DNA of 64,000 nucleotides from Sphingomonas piscis (lineage in GTDB: Bacteria; Pseudomonadota; Alphaproteobacteria; Sphingomonadales; Sphingomonadaceae). Shown in pieces: positions 35,412 to 45,798 of this stretch. Below the pieces are notes generated by a model. That model ran no database searches. It worked only from the letters and a program-made list of their open reading frames with translations, and had not been told where the DNA came from. Positions within the stretch are counted from its first letter, which is position 1. The number at the start of each line of letters is the position of its first letter. The stretch is taken from assembly GCF_011300455.1 (NCBI RefSeq), contig NZ_CP049869.1, forward strand, positions 1,116,001-1,180,000, written 5' to 3'. The position numbers and the translations under genes were made by a program.

Positions 35412-36176
35412 CATTATGTAAGTCGGCGCGTGGTCGGAGGCTTTCTCCTCGCCGCGCGCCCACTTATCGACGCCGGCGGCACGCACCCGGTCCATCGCCT
35501 GGGGCGAGCAGAGCAGATGGTCGATCCGGAAGCCCGCATCGCGTTGCCAACAGCCGGCGGTATAATCCCAAAAGGTGTAGAGCTTATCTTCGTTCGGGTG
35601 CAGCGCGCGCAAGGCGTCGGTCCAGCCCTGGTGAAGGATGCGCCGGTACGCCGCACGGGTTTCGGGCTGGAGCAAAGCATCGTGCTGTGTCGCTTTGGAC
35701 GAGAAGACGTCGCGGTCTTCCGGAACGACGTTCCAGTCGCCGGCCAGGACGGTCGGGCTCTCCTCCGTCAGCAGCTCCTCCGCGTGCTCGCGCATCCGGT
35801 CCATCCATCGAAGCTTATAGTCGAACTTCTCCGTCCCGACCGGGTTGCCGTTGGGAAGGTATAGGGAAGCGACGACCAACCCGAACGCCTCCGCCTCGAT
35901 GTACCGACTGTGGCTGTCGTCGGGATCGCCGGGCAGGCCGGTGCGACGAAGCTTCGGCGTGTCGCCGCGCGTCAGGATGGCGACGCCGTTGAATCCCTTT
36001 TGCCCATGCCAGACGGCGCCGTAGCCCGCCGCCTCGATGTCCGTGATGGGCAGTGACTCATCGGCGCACTTTAATTCCTGCAAACAGGCGATTTCCGGCT
36101 TTTCGCGCTCGAGCCATTCAAGCAGGCGAGGCAGGCGGGCACGAATGCCGTTGAGGTTGAAGGTCGCGAGCTTCAT
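35403..36176 (-). CDS. xthA: Exodeoxyribonuclease III
   Basis: 257 residues. EEP-nuclease motifs: FNLNGIRAR (Asn), CLQELKC (Glu34 region), LAGDWNVVPEDRDV and the final SDHAPT with catalytic His. It acts as an apurinic endonuclease and 3' repair exonuclease in base-excision repair. Its 3' end overlaps the convergent GNAT gene by 9 bp. Confidence 0.94.
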   Translation of the reverse strand: MKLATFNLNGIRARLPRLLEWLEREKPEIACLQELKCADESLPITDIEAAGYGAVWHGQKGFNGVAILTRGDTPKLRRTGLPGDPDDSHSRYIEAEAFGLVVASLYLPNGNPVGTEKFDYKLRWMDRMREHAEELLTEESPTVLAGDWNVVPEDRDVFSSKATQHDALLQPETRAAYRRILHQGWTDALRALHPNEDKLYTFWDYTAGCWQRDAGFRIDHLLCSPQAMDRVRAAGVDKWARGEEKASDHAPTYIMLN

Positions 36177-36190
36177 GCCGCTGCCTTATC

Positions 36191-36217
36191 CGTTCGTCCC
36201 GAGCGAAGTCGAGGGGC
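36191..36217. repeat. Sphingomonad-type intergenic repeat, half element
   Basis: The segment GTTCGTCCCGAGCGAAGTCG is a form of the short intergenic repeat scattered in sphingomonad genomes. Only one arm is present here, between xthA and the Fe-S carrier gene. Confidence 0.6.
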
Positions 36218-36219
36218 GG

Positions 36220-36552
36220 TCAGATGCTGAAGCTTGACCCGCAGCCGCAGCCGGACGCCGCATTGGGGTTGGTCACCTTGAACGCCGCGCCGCCGAGATC
36301 CTCAACGAAGTCCACGGCCGAGCCGCGCACCAGGTCGAGGCTAACGGGATCGACCACCAGCTTCACACCTTCCGTTTCGGCGATCGCATCGTCGTCGGCG
36401 GCAACCTCGGCAAGTTCGAACTTGTAGCTGAAGCCGGCGCATCCCCCGCCATCCACCGCCAACCGAAGGATCGCGGGCTTGGATTGCCGCGACGCAATCG
36501 CTGCAACGCGCTTTGCGGCGCTGGGTGTCAGGATGATTTGGGCGTCACTCAC
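36220..36552 (-). CDS. A-type Fe-S cluster carrier (IscA/ErpA family)
   Basis: About 110 residues from GTG 36552 (upstream frame extends to 36588). The three conserved cysteines are present: GGGCAGFSYKF and the C-terminal GCGCGSSF. It carries [2Fe-2S] or [4Fe-4S] clusters from the assembly scaffold to target enzymes. The precise member (IscA, SufA or ErpA) cannot be told from sequence and no isc/suf genes are near. Confidence 0.92.
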   Translation of the reverse strand: MSDAQIILTPSAAKRVAAIASRQSKPAILRLAVDGGGCAGFSYKFELAEVAADDDAIAETEGVKLVVDPVSLDLVRGSAVDFVEDLGGAAFKVTNPNAASGCGCGSSFSI

Positions 36553-36591
36553 AAGGAGTGAGATAGGGAGGCGCCGCCGCGGCGGCAACCA

Positions 36592-37542
36592 TTAGCGTTG
36601 AGCGCTTGCCGGACCGCCGAGGGCAACCTGGTCCATCGAATGGCTGCCGACCTTCTTGCGCATGGCGACGAGGTAGTCGTTGGACTTCATGAAGGGGATC
36701 GGATTGACCGCGCGGCCGTCGATGCGGACTTCATAGTGAAGGTGGCTACCGGTGGAGCGGCCGGTGGAACCCATGCGACCGATCAATTGTCCGCGGGTTA
36801 TGCGCTGACCGGCGTGGACGCCGATCGCCGACAGGTGGCCGTAGCGGGTCTCGATCCCGCGGCCGTGGCTAAGCTTGATGAGATTGCCATAGCCGCCATT
36901 ATTGTAACCGGCGTCGGTGACCACACCGTCGGCCGTCGCATAAATGGGCGTGCCAAGCGGAGCGGCAAGGTCGATCCCGGCGTGCATCTTGGCACGGCCT
37001 TCGAACGGATCGCTGCGCATTCCGTAAGCGGATTCGAACGAAGCGGTCTTCACCGGCTTGTCGGATGGTACGGAGATGACGCTGCTCGACAGCGTGTCCA
37101 GCTTCTTCCAGCTTGTGAACAGCGCCTTGAAGGTCGGGTCGGCCTGAGTCTTGGAATCGAACGGGCCGCCGACGCCGCCCTTACCGGTCGACGGTTCGAA
37201 GCCGAGCTGGGCCAGCGTCTCCGCATCGGCCTTGCCGTCAGCGATCATGGCCGCGAGAACTGCCTGACGCTCTTCGATTTCACGCACACGCGCTTCGGTC
37301 GCGGCAGCAATACGCGCGACTTCCTTCGAAACACCCGCATCAACGCCGGCCTGAACCGCAACTTCCGCCGGTTGCGAGAAGCGAACGACGGCGAAGATCG
37401 ACCAGGCGCTCATTCCGAGCATGCAGAGGAAGAAGAACATCTGGACGGGGGCAGAAAGCCGAAAGCGGCGGAGCTTGGAGCCGTCGTGCACGAATAGGTC
37501 GCGATCGCGAAACAGTGCATTCGGCATCAGGATCGAACTCAT
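36592..37542 (-). CDS. M23 family metallopeptidase (membrane-anchored)
   Basis: 316 residues. A transmembrane segment at about 33-54 (MFFFLCMLGMSAWSIFAVV), a coiled-coil stretch at about 75-110, then the LytM/M23 domain with zinc ligands in HAGIDLAAPLGTP and GSHLHYEVRIDG. It either cleaves peptidoglycan peptides or activates amidases. Single-gene unit; the long upstream region to serC holds its promoter. Confidence 0.93.
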   Translation of the reverse strand: MSSILMPNALFRDRDLFVHDGSKLRRFRLSAPVQMFFFLCMLGMSAWSIFAVVRFSQPAEVAVQAGVDAGVSKEVARIAAATEARVREIEERQAVLAAMIADGKADAETLAQLGFEPSTGKGGVGGPFDSKTQADPTFKALFTSWKKLDTLSSSVISVPSDKPVKTASFESAYGMRSDPFEGRAKMHAGIDLAAPLGTPIYATADGVVTDAGYNNGGYGNLIKLSHGRGIETRYGHLSAIGVHAGQRITRGQLIGRMGSTGRSTGSHLHYEVRIDGRAVNPIPFMKSNDYLVAMRKKVGSHSMDQVALGGPASAQR

Positions 37543-37903
37543 GCGGTCGGTCGCTCCAACTTTTCAGCCCTGAACACGCCGACGCGGTTGCGAAGACGCC
37601 CAGAGTTTTCAAATCAGGAGCTCCCCAGCCCCTTCGCCGAACAGTGGTTGCCCACCCCGATTGCCGGCGATGCCCAGAACTGACCCGCGTTGGTTAACGA
37701 ATTCAACCTACTAAGCCGGTTCGCGGGATGAGCCGCTTAGCTCATGCGGTGAGTTGAGCCGAAATGGCACAAGAGCAAGGAACCTGATGGTCGTTTCGGC
37801 CCGAATCAATCTTGCGGCTTGCCATCTGACCCGTGGCCACTAAAGGCGGCGGCGGGCCACGCCGTCCCAACGCGGCGCGTGCTCTCTGCAAGGAGAGACT
37901 AAC
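37543..37903. other. Intergenic region between divergent M23 peptidase and serC genes
   Basis: 361 bp, no convincing gene. TTAACGAATTC near 37692 could be part of a promoter or CtrA-like half-site for the peptidase gene. The right part holds the serC leader structures described separately. Confidence 0.6.
37833..37903 (+). promoter_or_regulatory. Structured leader of serC-serA (serC-motif-like RNA)
   Basis: Three consecutive hairpins fit in the leader: GTGGCC 37833-37838 with GGCCAC 37855-37860; GCCG 37861-37864 with CGGC 37873-37876; and CTCTC 37882-37886 with GAGAG 37893-37897. The last includes the ribosome-binding site AGGAGAG (37891-37897), 6 nt before the ATG. A conserved serC leader RNA motif has been described in alphaproteobacteria upstream of serC, which fits; covariation was not tested. 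Confidence 0.65.
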
Positions 37904-39028
37904 ATGACTGAACGACCTGCCGCGCTTCCCGCGCGTCCGCATTTTTCCTCTGGACCCTGCGCCAAGCCGCCGGGCTGGTCCGCTGACAAACTCAACGTCG
38001 ACGTGCTTGGCCGCTCTCACAGGTCGAAGCTCGGCAAGGCGCGTCTGCAGTACTGCATCGACCTGATGCGCGAGATGCTCCAGCTGCCCGACACCCACCG
38101 CATCGGTATCGTCCCAGGCTCCGACACTGGCGCGTTCGAGATGGCAATGTGGACCATGCTTGGTGCGCGGCCGGTGACGACGCTCGCTTGGGAAAGCTTC
38201 GGTGAAGGTTGGGTTACCGATGCGGTCAAGCAGCTTAAGCTGGATCCGACGGTGATCCGCGCCGACTACGGCCAGCTTCCCGATCTCAGCCAGGTCGACT
38301 GGTCGAACGACGTCCTGTTCACCTGGAACGGTACCACGTCGGGCGTGCGGGTACCGAATGGCGACTGGATCCCCGACAACCGCGAGGGCCTCAGCTTCGC
38401 CGATGCGACCAGCGGCGTGTTCGCCTACGACATTCCGTGGGACAAGATCGACGTCGCCACCTTCTCTTGGCAGAAAGTGCTGGGCGGCGAGGGTGGCCAT
38501 GGCGTTCTGATCCTCGGCCCCCGGGCCGTCGAACGGTTGCAGACCTACACGCCAGCCTGGCCGCTACCGAAGGTGTTCCGGCTCGTGTCCAAGGGTGCGC
38601 TCGCTGAAGGTGTGTTCAAGGGCGAGACCATCAACACACCGTCGATGCTGGCGGTCGAGGATGCGATTGTGGCGTTGGAGTGGGCGAAGTCCCTTGGTGG
38701 CCTGCAGGGGCTGATCGCAAGGTCGGATGCCAATGCCGCCGCACTCGACAAGATTGTCGAAGAACGCGAATGGCTAGGACACCTTGCGGAGGATCCCGCG
38801 TCCCGCTCGAAAACCAGCGTCTGCCTAACCGTTAAGGGTGCGGACGAAGCGTTCATCAAAAGCTTTGCAGCCCTGCTCGAAAAGCAAGGTGCCGCGTTCG
38901 ACATCGCTGGATACCGCGATGCGCCGGCGGGCCTTCGAATCTGGTGCGGCGCGACCGTGGACACTGCGGACATCGAGGCGCTCGGGCCGTGGCTCGACTG
39001 GGCCTACGCGCAGACCTCCGCTTCCTAA
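37904..39028 (+). CDS. serC: Phosphoserine aminotransferase
   Basis: 374 residues, of the alphaproteobacterial SerC type. Opens RPHFSSGPCAKPPGWS; contains VPGSDTGAFEMAMW, WNGTTSGVRVPNG and the PLP lysine in FSWQKVLGGEGGHG. It converts 3-phosphohydroxypyruvate to phosphoserine using glutamate. First gene of serC-serA, behind a structured leader; the product pathway feeds serine to sphingolipid synthesis as well as protein. Confidence 0.96.
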   Translation: MTERPAALPARPHFSSGPCAKPPGWSADKLNVDVLGRSHRSKLGKARLQYCIDLMREMLQLPDTHRIGIVPGSDTGAFEMAMWTMLGARPVTTLAWESFGEGWVTDAVKQLKLDPTVIRADYGQLPDLSQVDWSNDVLFTWNGTTSGVRVPNGDWIPDNREGLSFADATSGVFAYDIPWDKIDVATFSWQKVLGGEGGHGVLILGPRAVERLQTYTPAWPLPKVFRLVSKGALAEGVFKGETINTPSMLAVEDAIVALEWAKSLGGLQGLIARSDANAAALDKIVEEREWLGHLAEDPASRSKTSVCLTVKGADEAFIKSFAALLEKQGAAFDIAGYRDAPAGLRIWCGATVDTADIEALGPWLDWAYAQTSAS

Positions 39029-39035
39029 TCGAGCC

Positions 39036-39117
39036 GTCACTCTGAACTTGTTTCAGGGGCCATTTTTCACCGTCGGGCGAAGCGGCCCGATGAATGCTGA
39101 GACAAGTTCAGCATGAC
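39036..39117. repeat. REP-like palindromic intergenic repeat between serC and serA
   Basis: The arms CTGAACTTGTTTCAG (39042-39056) and CTGAGACAAGTTCAG (39097-39111) are inverted, flanked by GTCA and TGAC. This type of element (GAACTTGTTTCAG with a reverse arm about 40 bp away) is very common between sphingomonad genes. It can fold as a long hairpin in the serC-serA transcript. Confidence 0.85.
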
Positions 39118-39133
39118 GATCAAGGAATTGACC

Positions 39134-40717
39134 ATGACCCAACCCAAAGTGCTGATCAGCGACAAGATGGACCCGAAGGCGGCGCAAATCTTTCGCGACC
39201 GCGGTGTCCACGTCGACGAGATCACCGGCAAGACGCCGGAGGAATTGAAAGCCATCATCGGCGAGTATGACGGGCTAGCCATTCGTTCGTCGACCAAGGT
39301 CACCAAGCAGATCCTTGAGGCTGCGACGAACCTGAAGGTCGTCGGCCGGGCCGGGATCGGAGTCGACAATGTCGATATCCCCGCCGCCTCGGCCAAGGGC
39401 GTGGTGGTGATGAACACCCCGTTTGGCAATTCGATCACCACGGCGGAACATGCCATCGCCTTGATGTTCGCGCTGGCCCGCCAGCTGCCCGAAGCCGATG
39501 CGTCGACTCAGGCTGGCAAGTGGGAGAAGAACCGCTTCATGGGTGTCGAGGTCACCGGCAAGACGCTGGGCCTGATCGGTGCCGGCAACATCGGCTCGAT
39601 CGTTGCCAGCCGTGCCCTGGGCCTCCGGATGAAGGTGGTCGCATTTGATCCCTTCCTCACGCCGGAGCGGGCTGTGGAACTGGGTATCGAAAAGGTGGAG
39701 CTGGACGAGCTGCTGCGCCGTGCCGACTTCATCACCCTGCACACACCGCTGACCGATCAAACCCGCAACATCCTCAGCCGCGAGAACCTCGCCAAGACCA
39801 AGAAGGGTGTGCGGATCGTCAACTGCGCGCGCGGCGGTCTGATCGACGAAGCGGCGCTGAAAGACGGGCTGGACAGCGGCCATATCGCCGGCGCCGCGCT
39901 GGACGTGTTCGAGACCGAGCCCGCCAAGGACTCGCCGTTGTTCGGAACGCCCAACTTCATCTCGACCCCGCACCTCGGCGCGTCCACCAGCGAAGCGCAG
40001 GTCAACGTCGCGATTCAGGTGGCCGAGCAGCTCTCGGACTTCCTGCTCCTGGGCGGCATCACCAATGCGCTGAACGTACCGTCGCTGTCGGCCGAGGAGG
40101 CGCCGAGGCTTAAGCCTTATATGGCGCTTGCCGAAAAGCTCGGCAGCCTGGTCGGACAGCTGACCACCGGTACGATCCCGCGCATCTCCATCCATGCCGA
40201 AGGCGCCGCAAGCGAGCTCAACACCAAGCCGATGGTGGCAGCGGTCCTCGCCGGCTTCTTGCGCGAGCAGTCCGACACCGTGAACATGGTCAACGCACCC
40301 TTCCTGGCGAAGGAGCGTGGCATCGAAGTTCGTGAGGTGCGGACCGAAAAGGAGGGCGATTACCACACGCTGCTTCGAGTCTCGGTGAAGACCTCCGCAG
40401 GCGAGCGGTCAGTCGCTGGAACGCTGTTCAGCAATGCGGAGCCGCGGCTTGTCGAACTGTTCGGGATCAAGGTCGAGGCCGAGCTTGCAGGCCACATGAT
40501 GTACATCGTCAACGAGGACGCGCCGGGCTTCATCGGCCGCATCGGCACCTTGCTTGGCGAGAACGGCATCAACATCGGCACCTTCAACCTCGGTCGCCGC
40601 GATGCCGGCGGGGAAGCGGTGCTGCTGTTGTCGGTGGACAGCCCCGTTCCCGCAGGCGTCATCGATCAGGCAAGCAAGCTGCCCGGCGTCAAGCTGGTCC
40701 GGCCGCTGAAGTTCTGA
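39134..40717 (+). CDS. serA: D-3-phosphoglycerate dehydrogenase
   Basis: 527 residues, long form. NAD-binding part with GLIGAGNIGSIVASRALGL (about 147-165) and catalytic set in VNCARGGLIDE and PHLGASTSEAQ; then the substrate-binding (ASB) domain and a C-terminal ACT domain (MMYIVNEDAPGFIGRIG) for serine feedback. AAGGA 7 nt upstream favours ATG 39134 over 39113. Its stop overlaps the next start (TGATG). Confidence 0.97.
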   Translation: MTQPKVLISDKMDPKAAQIFRDRGVHVDEITGKTPEELKAIIGEYDGLAIRSSTKVTKQILEAATNLKVVGRAGIGVDNVDIPAASAKGVVVMNTPFGNSITTAEHAIALMFALARQLPEADASTQAGKWEKNRFMGVEVTGKTLGLIGAGNIGSIVASRALGLRMKVVAFDPFLTPERAVELGIEKVELDELLRRADFITLHTPLTDQTRNILSRENLAKTKKGVRIVNCARGGLIDEAALKDGLDSGHIAGAALDVFETEPAKDSPLFGTPNFISTPHLGASTSEAQVNVAIQVAEQLSDFLLLGGITNALNVPSLSAEEAPRLKPYMALAEKLGSLVGQLTTGTIPRISIHAEGAASELNTKPMVAAVLAGFLREQSDTVNMVNAPFLAKERGIEVREVRTEKEGDYHTLLRVSVKTSAGERSVAGTLFSNAEPRLVELFGIKVEAELAGHMMYIVNEDAPGFIGRIGTLLGENGINIGTFNLGRRDAGGEAVLLLSVDSPVPAGVIDQASKLPGVKLVRPLKF

Positions 40718-41571
40718 TGCTCGTAGTGCGCCGCTTGCTCGGAAGGCTTTCAGCAGCCATCACCGCGATGCTGCTGACCTCGCCGGCGCTGGCAGCCGAT
40801 CCCGTCTTCGACATGCACGTGCATCTGCACAAAGGTGCAGAATCGCTCCGTGCGTATGAGGCTTCCATCGCCGGCACCGGGGTTACTGGCGCAGGCCTGA
40901 TGTGGTTCGGCGGTCCGAACCACGTTCCTCCGGGGGACATGGCCAGCACGCGCAAGGGCAATGACGGGATAATCGCCCTTGCCGCTTCCAAGCCGGGGCT
41001 GATCCCGATCGTCACTGTCCATCCTTATGATGGCGAGGCGGCGCTGCGGGAGCTTGAGCGGGTTCGCAAGCGCGGCGCCAAAGTGTTGAAGATCCATTCG
41101 CACACCCAACGCTTCGATGCGGCAGACCCTCGTGTGCTGGCGCTGGTCCGCAAGGCCGGCGATCTTGGCATGGTTGTTCTGATGGACAACGCCAGCATCG
41201 TTCCTGGCGACAATCAGAAACTTCTCAACATCGCGCTTGAGACGCCCAAGACCAACTTCATCTTCGCCCATATCGGCGGGCTCGATTTCCGCTTCTGGAA
41301 CATTCTGAAGCTCGCACGGACGGCCGAAAATTTGGTTGGTAACAACATCTATTTCGACGCGTCGACAGCGCCGCTAATGGCCGACTCGCCATTGGAGGCG
41401 GAGTTCGTCTGGACGCTTCGCAACGTGGGCATCGATTATGTGCTGTTCGGATCCGACTATCCGCAGCTAAGCGTCAAGGACTCGCTGGATGCGCTCAACC
41501 GCCTGGGCCTGACGGATGAAGAGTTGGCGAAGATCCGCTACGGCAACGCCAAGCGGCTGTTTGGCCTATAA
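40717..41571 (+). CDS. Secreted amidohydrolase-2 family protein
   Basis: 284 residues. A signal peptide (LSAAITAMLLTSPALA) is followed by the TIM-barrel opening VFDMHVHLHKG, then IHSHTQRFD, FAHIGGLDF and the C-terminal metal Asp in LFGSDYPQ. Related to metal-dependent amidohydrolases/decarboxylases (ACMSD-like). Overlaps serA by one base, so it is in the same operon, but no link to serine synthesis is evident. Confidence 0.85.
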   Translation: MLVVRRLLGRLSAAITAMLLTSPALAADPVFDMHVHLHKGAESLRAYEASIAGTGVTGAGLMWFGGPNHVPPGDMASTRKGNDGIIALAASKPGLIPIVTVHPYDGEAALRELERVRKRGAKVLKIHSHTQRFDAADPRVLALVRKAGDLGMVVLMDNASIVPGDNQKLLNIALETPKTNFIFAHIGGLDFRFWNILKLARTAENLVGNNIYFDASTAPLMADSPLEAEFVWTLRNVGIDYVLFGSDYPQLSVKDSLDALNRLGLTDEELAKIRYGNAKRLFGL

Positions 41572-41604
41572 CGGCGCCGCGCGGCGTCAGCAGGGGAAAG
41601 TGAC

Positions 41605-42894
<1,290 letters not shown>

Positions 42895-42906
42895 GCCCCA
42901 GGGAGT

Positions 42907-43710
42907 TTAGACCGTTGCGATGTCGGGCGCGTCTTCGGCCTTCATGCCGACGACGTTGTAGCCCGCATCGACATGATGGATTTCGCCAGTAACACCGCTG
43001 GCCAGATCGCTGCACAGGTACAGACCGGCGCCGCCGACATCCTCGATCGTCACATTCCGGCGGAGCGGAGCGTTATATTCGTTCCACTTCATGATGTAGC
43101 GGAAGTCGCCGATGCCGCTTGCGGCGAGGGTCTTGATCGGGCCAGCGCTGATGGCGTTGACGCGGATGTTCTCCCGGCCGAGGTCGGCGGCGAGATATTT
43201 GACCGACGTCTCGAGCGCCGCCTTGGCGACACCCATCACATTGTAGTGCGGGATGACTTTCTCGGCACCGTAGTAAGTGAGCGTCAGCAGCGAGCCGCCG
43301 TCCGTCATCATCGCCCGCGCGCGCTGCGCCACCGCGACGAAGCTGTAGACCGAGATGTTCATGGTCATCAGGAAGTTTTCGAGACTTGTGTCGACATAGC
43401 CGCCGCGAAGCTCGTTCTTGTCGGAAAAGCCGATCGCATGGACGACGAAGTCGAGCCGGTCCCAGCGTTGCTTCAGCGCCTCGAAGGTGCGGTCCAGCGC
43501 CTCCATGTTGCTAACGTCGCAATCGACCAGAATGTCGGAGCCGAGCTGCTCTGCGAGCGGACGCACCCGCTTCTCCAGCGCTTCGCCCTGATAGGAGAAG
43601 GCGAGTTCGGCGCCTTGGTCGCGAAGCTGCTTGGCAATGCCCCAAGCCAGCGATCGGTCGTTCGCAAGGCCCATGATCAGCCCGCGCTTGCCAGCCATGA
43701 TTCCGGTCAA
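42907..43710 (-). CDS. fabI: Enoyl-[acyl-carrier-protein] reductase (FabI)
   Basis: 267 residues. SDR-type ENR: GKRGLIMGLANDRSLAWGIA at the N-terminus, and active residues in LTYYGAEKVIPHYNVMGVAKAA (Y-x6-Y-x6-K layout, with YYGAEK as the first Tyr). It performs the last reduction in each round of fatty-acid elongation with NADH. TTG 43710 is used because GGGGGA lies 7 nt upstream and it overlaps the previous stop; ATG 43698 is an alternative. Downstream member of a two-gene unit with brkB. Confidence 0.97.
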   Translation of the reverse strand: MTGIMAGKRGLIMGLANDRSLAWGIAKQLRDQGAELAFSYQGEALEKRVRPLAEQLGSDILVDCDVSNMEALDRTFEALKQRWDRLDFVVHAIGFSDKNELRGGYVDTSLENFLMTMNISVYSFVAVAQRARAMMTDGGSLLTLTYYGAEKVIPHYNVMGVAKAALETSVKYLAADLGRENIRVNAISAGPIKTLAASGIGDFRYIMKWNEYNAPLRRNVTIEDVGGAGLYLCSDLASGVTGEIHHVDAGYNVVGMKAEDAPDIATV

Positions 43711-44741
43711 AGCTGAGGTCCCCCTGTTTCCATCTGCGGAGCCACATCCTCGCCGGGTTGAGGCTCCTCCACTTCGAGTTCGTCCTTGTACGGACCGCTA
43801 TAGATCTCGCCCTTTAGCGCCTTCGGTCCGCTTTCCGCCAGCGCCGCGTTCAACTCCGCGCCCATCACCACGCCAAGGCCAATGACGAAGAAGAAAAGGA
43901 GCACGACCGTGACACCGGCAAGGCTGCCGTAAGTAAGGTTGTAGCCACCGAAGAGGCTGAGGGCCGACGGAAGCAATTCAACAGTTGCCATCCACCACAA
44001 GGTGACCAGCAACGCGCCGGGCCACTTGCGACATCCCCACTTGCGGTACCGCCGCGGCGTGAGACTTAGAAACAAGGCATAGATCGTGCCGAATAAGGCG
44101 AGGCCGGGGATAATCCGAAACAAAGAGGCGAGATCGCCAATATTCTCTGCAAGTGGAAACCAGGCTTCCACCGCCGCCTGCACGGACTTCAGGATCACAG
44201 TGGCGGTCAGCGCGGTGAACAGCAGGATCACTGCCACCAGGATGAAGGCGATGGAGCCGAGCCGGTAGTTCCAGAACGGCGCATTATATTTGACGCCGTA
44301 GGCGCGTCGCAGGATATCGCGGATCGTTTCCACGAAACTGGCCGCCGTCCACAGCCCGACCAGCGCGCCGAACCACAGCAACGGCCCGGTACGGGCGGTC
44401 AGCACCTCGTTGACCGGGGAGCGCAATGTATCCGCGACGTCCGGTGGCAATTGACCGAGCACGGAGCCGATCGCCTGGGCGGTTTCCGGGCCGGCACCGA
44501 ACAAGCTGGCCACTGCCGCGGCGACGATGAAAAACGGGAAAAGTGACAGCAAGGCCAGAAAGGCGAGATTGCCGGCGTGGATGAAGCCGTCGTTGTAGAC
44601 TCCGATGGCGACCCGCTTCGCGACCTCGACTGGCGCTGAGCCCGGCTTCAACCGCTCGGCAACTTCACGGCCGAACGCGGCGCGCATGGCGGCGAGCCGT
44701 TTCCGCCGGGCTTCCGGCGACTGGGGCGATTGATCCATCAT
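43707..44741 (-). CDS. YihY/BrkB family inner membrane protein
   Basis: 344 residues with about six hydrophobic helices. Characteristic segments: NLAFLALLSLFPFFIVAAA, LWTAASFVETIRDILRRAY, and a late GYNLTYGSLAGVTVVLLFF. The family was once called RNase BN by mistake; its role is unknown. The acidic C-terminal tail is rich in Glu and Pro. Translationally coupled to fabI by 4 nt. Confidence 0.92.
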   Translation of the reverse strand: MMDQSPQSPEARRKRLAAMRAAFGREVAERLKPGSAPVEVAKRVAIGVYNDGFIHAGNLAFLALLSLFPFFIVAAAVASLFGAGPETAQAIGSVLGQLPPDVADTLRSPVNEVLTARTGPLLWFGALVGLWTAASFVETIRDILRRAYGVKYNAPFWNYRLGSIAFILVAVILLFTALTATVILKSVQAAVEAWFPLAENIGDLASLFRIIPGLALFGTIYALFLSLTPRRYRKWGCRKWPGALLVTLWWMATVELLPSALSLFGGYNLTYGSLAGVTVVLLFFFVIGLGVVMGAELNAALAESGPKALKGEIYSGPYKDELEVEEPQPGEDVAPQMETGGPQL

Positions 44742-44753
44742 CGACGCGGGCGC

Positions 44754-45719
44754 TTAAACCCCAAGCGACGCCCTCGGGTTGCCCCCGCCCGCCCAGCCCG
44801 CCGCGAATTCCTCAAGCTTGGCGTCGCCGGCGGGCACGTCGATGCGCAAGGTCACGAGCTGGTCACCGCGCTTGCCGCTCTTGTCGATAAAACCGCGCTC
44901 CTTGATCCGAAGCACCTTGCCCGATGTCGAGCCCTTGGGGACGGTCAGCATCACCGGGCCGTCTGGCGTCGGGACCTTGACCTTGCCGCCGAGTACCGCC
45001 TCCGCAAGCGTGACCGGCAGGTCGAGGCGAATGTTGGTGCCGTCGCGGGTGAAGAATGGATGCGGCGCAATGCTGATGGCAACGATCCCGTCGCCCGGCC
45101 CACCCGGGCCCTGCTGTCCCTTGCCGGCGAGACGGATCCTGCTTCCTTCCTCGAGGCCCTTCGGGAGCTTGAGGTCGATGGTCTTGCCATCGGCAAGCGT
45201 GATGCGCTGCGGCTTTAGCGTTGCGGCGTCTTCGAAGGGCACCGTCAACCGGTAGGCGATATCCTCGCCCTTTTGCGGGGCACGGGTGCGCTGGCGGAAG
45301 TTGCCGAACCCGCCGGCGCCGCCGCGCTGCTGACGAGCGTTGCCAGCGCCGAACAGGCCCTCGAAAAGGTCGCCGAGATCCGCCGCGCCCCCTGTTTCGA
45401 AGCCGCCCGGGAACCCTTCGAAGCCGCCGTTTGCCCCTGCGCCGGGGCGGGCGCCGCCGTAACCGTCGCCGCCGAAGCCGCCGCCGAACGGCATCTTGGG
45501 GTTGCCTTCCTCATCGATCTCGCCGCGGTCGTAGCGGGCGCGCTTGTCCTTGTCGGACAGCAGATCGTACGCTTGCGTCACTTCCGAAAATCGTTTGGCG
45601 GCGTTCGGATTATCCTTGTTGCGGTCGGGGTGAAGCTGCTTGGCAAGGCTGCGATAGGCCTTCTTGATCTCCGCTTCGCTTGCGCCGCGCGCGATCCCCA
45701 GCCGTTGATAAAGGTCCAT
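44754..45719 (-). CDS. DnaJ C-terminal domain (CbpA-like) co-chaperone
   Basis: 321 residues. J domain at 1-65 with HPD at 30-32 (KQLHPDRNKDNP), a Gly/Phe-rich linker (GGGFGGDGYGGARPGAG), then two DnaJ-C beta domains; the cysteine zinc repeats of DnaJ are absent, so this is class II (CbpA type). It stimulates DnaK. ATG 45719 shares the palindromic CCATGG with a possible start for pdxH on the other strand. Confidence 0.9.
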   Translation of the reverse strand: MDLYQRLGIARGASEAEIKKAYRSLAKQLHPDRNKDNPNAAKRFSEVTQAYDLLSDKDKRARYDRGEIDEEGNPKMPFGGGFGGDGYGGARPGAGANGGFEGFPGGFETGGAADLGDLFEGLFGAGNARQQRGGAGGFGNFRQRTRAPQKGEDIAYRLTVPFEDAATLKPQRITLADGKTIDLKLPKGLEEGSRIRLAGKGQQGPGGPGDGIVAISIAPHPFFTRDGTNIRLDLPVTLAEAVLGGKVKVPTPDGPVMLTVPKGSTSGKVLRIKERGFIDKSGKRGDQLVTLRIDVPAGDAKLEEFAAGWAGGGNPRASLGV

Positions 45720-45798
45720 GGCTCCTCCCATGCCGGAAGCTTCCCTCGCTGACCAGATGGGTTGCTCCCTGCCCGCCGCCAAGCCTAAGGCGCAGGGC

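Noticed and set aside
39275..40366. Minus-strand frame (363 codons) opposite serA
   Set aside because: A shadow of serA with no recognisable domain; serA is full length with every expected motif.
45718..45798. Upstream start of pdxH at ATG 45718
   Set aside because: The 27 extra codons are not family-like and overlap the dnaJ-type start on the other strand; the conserved region begins at GTG 45799.
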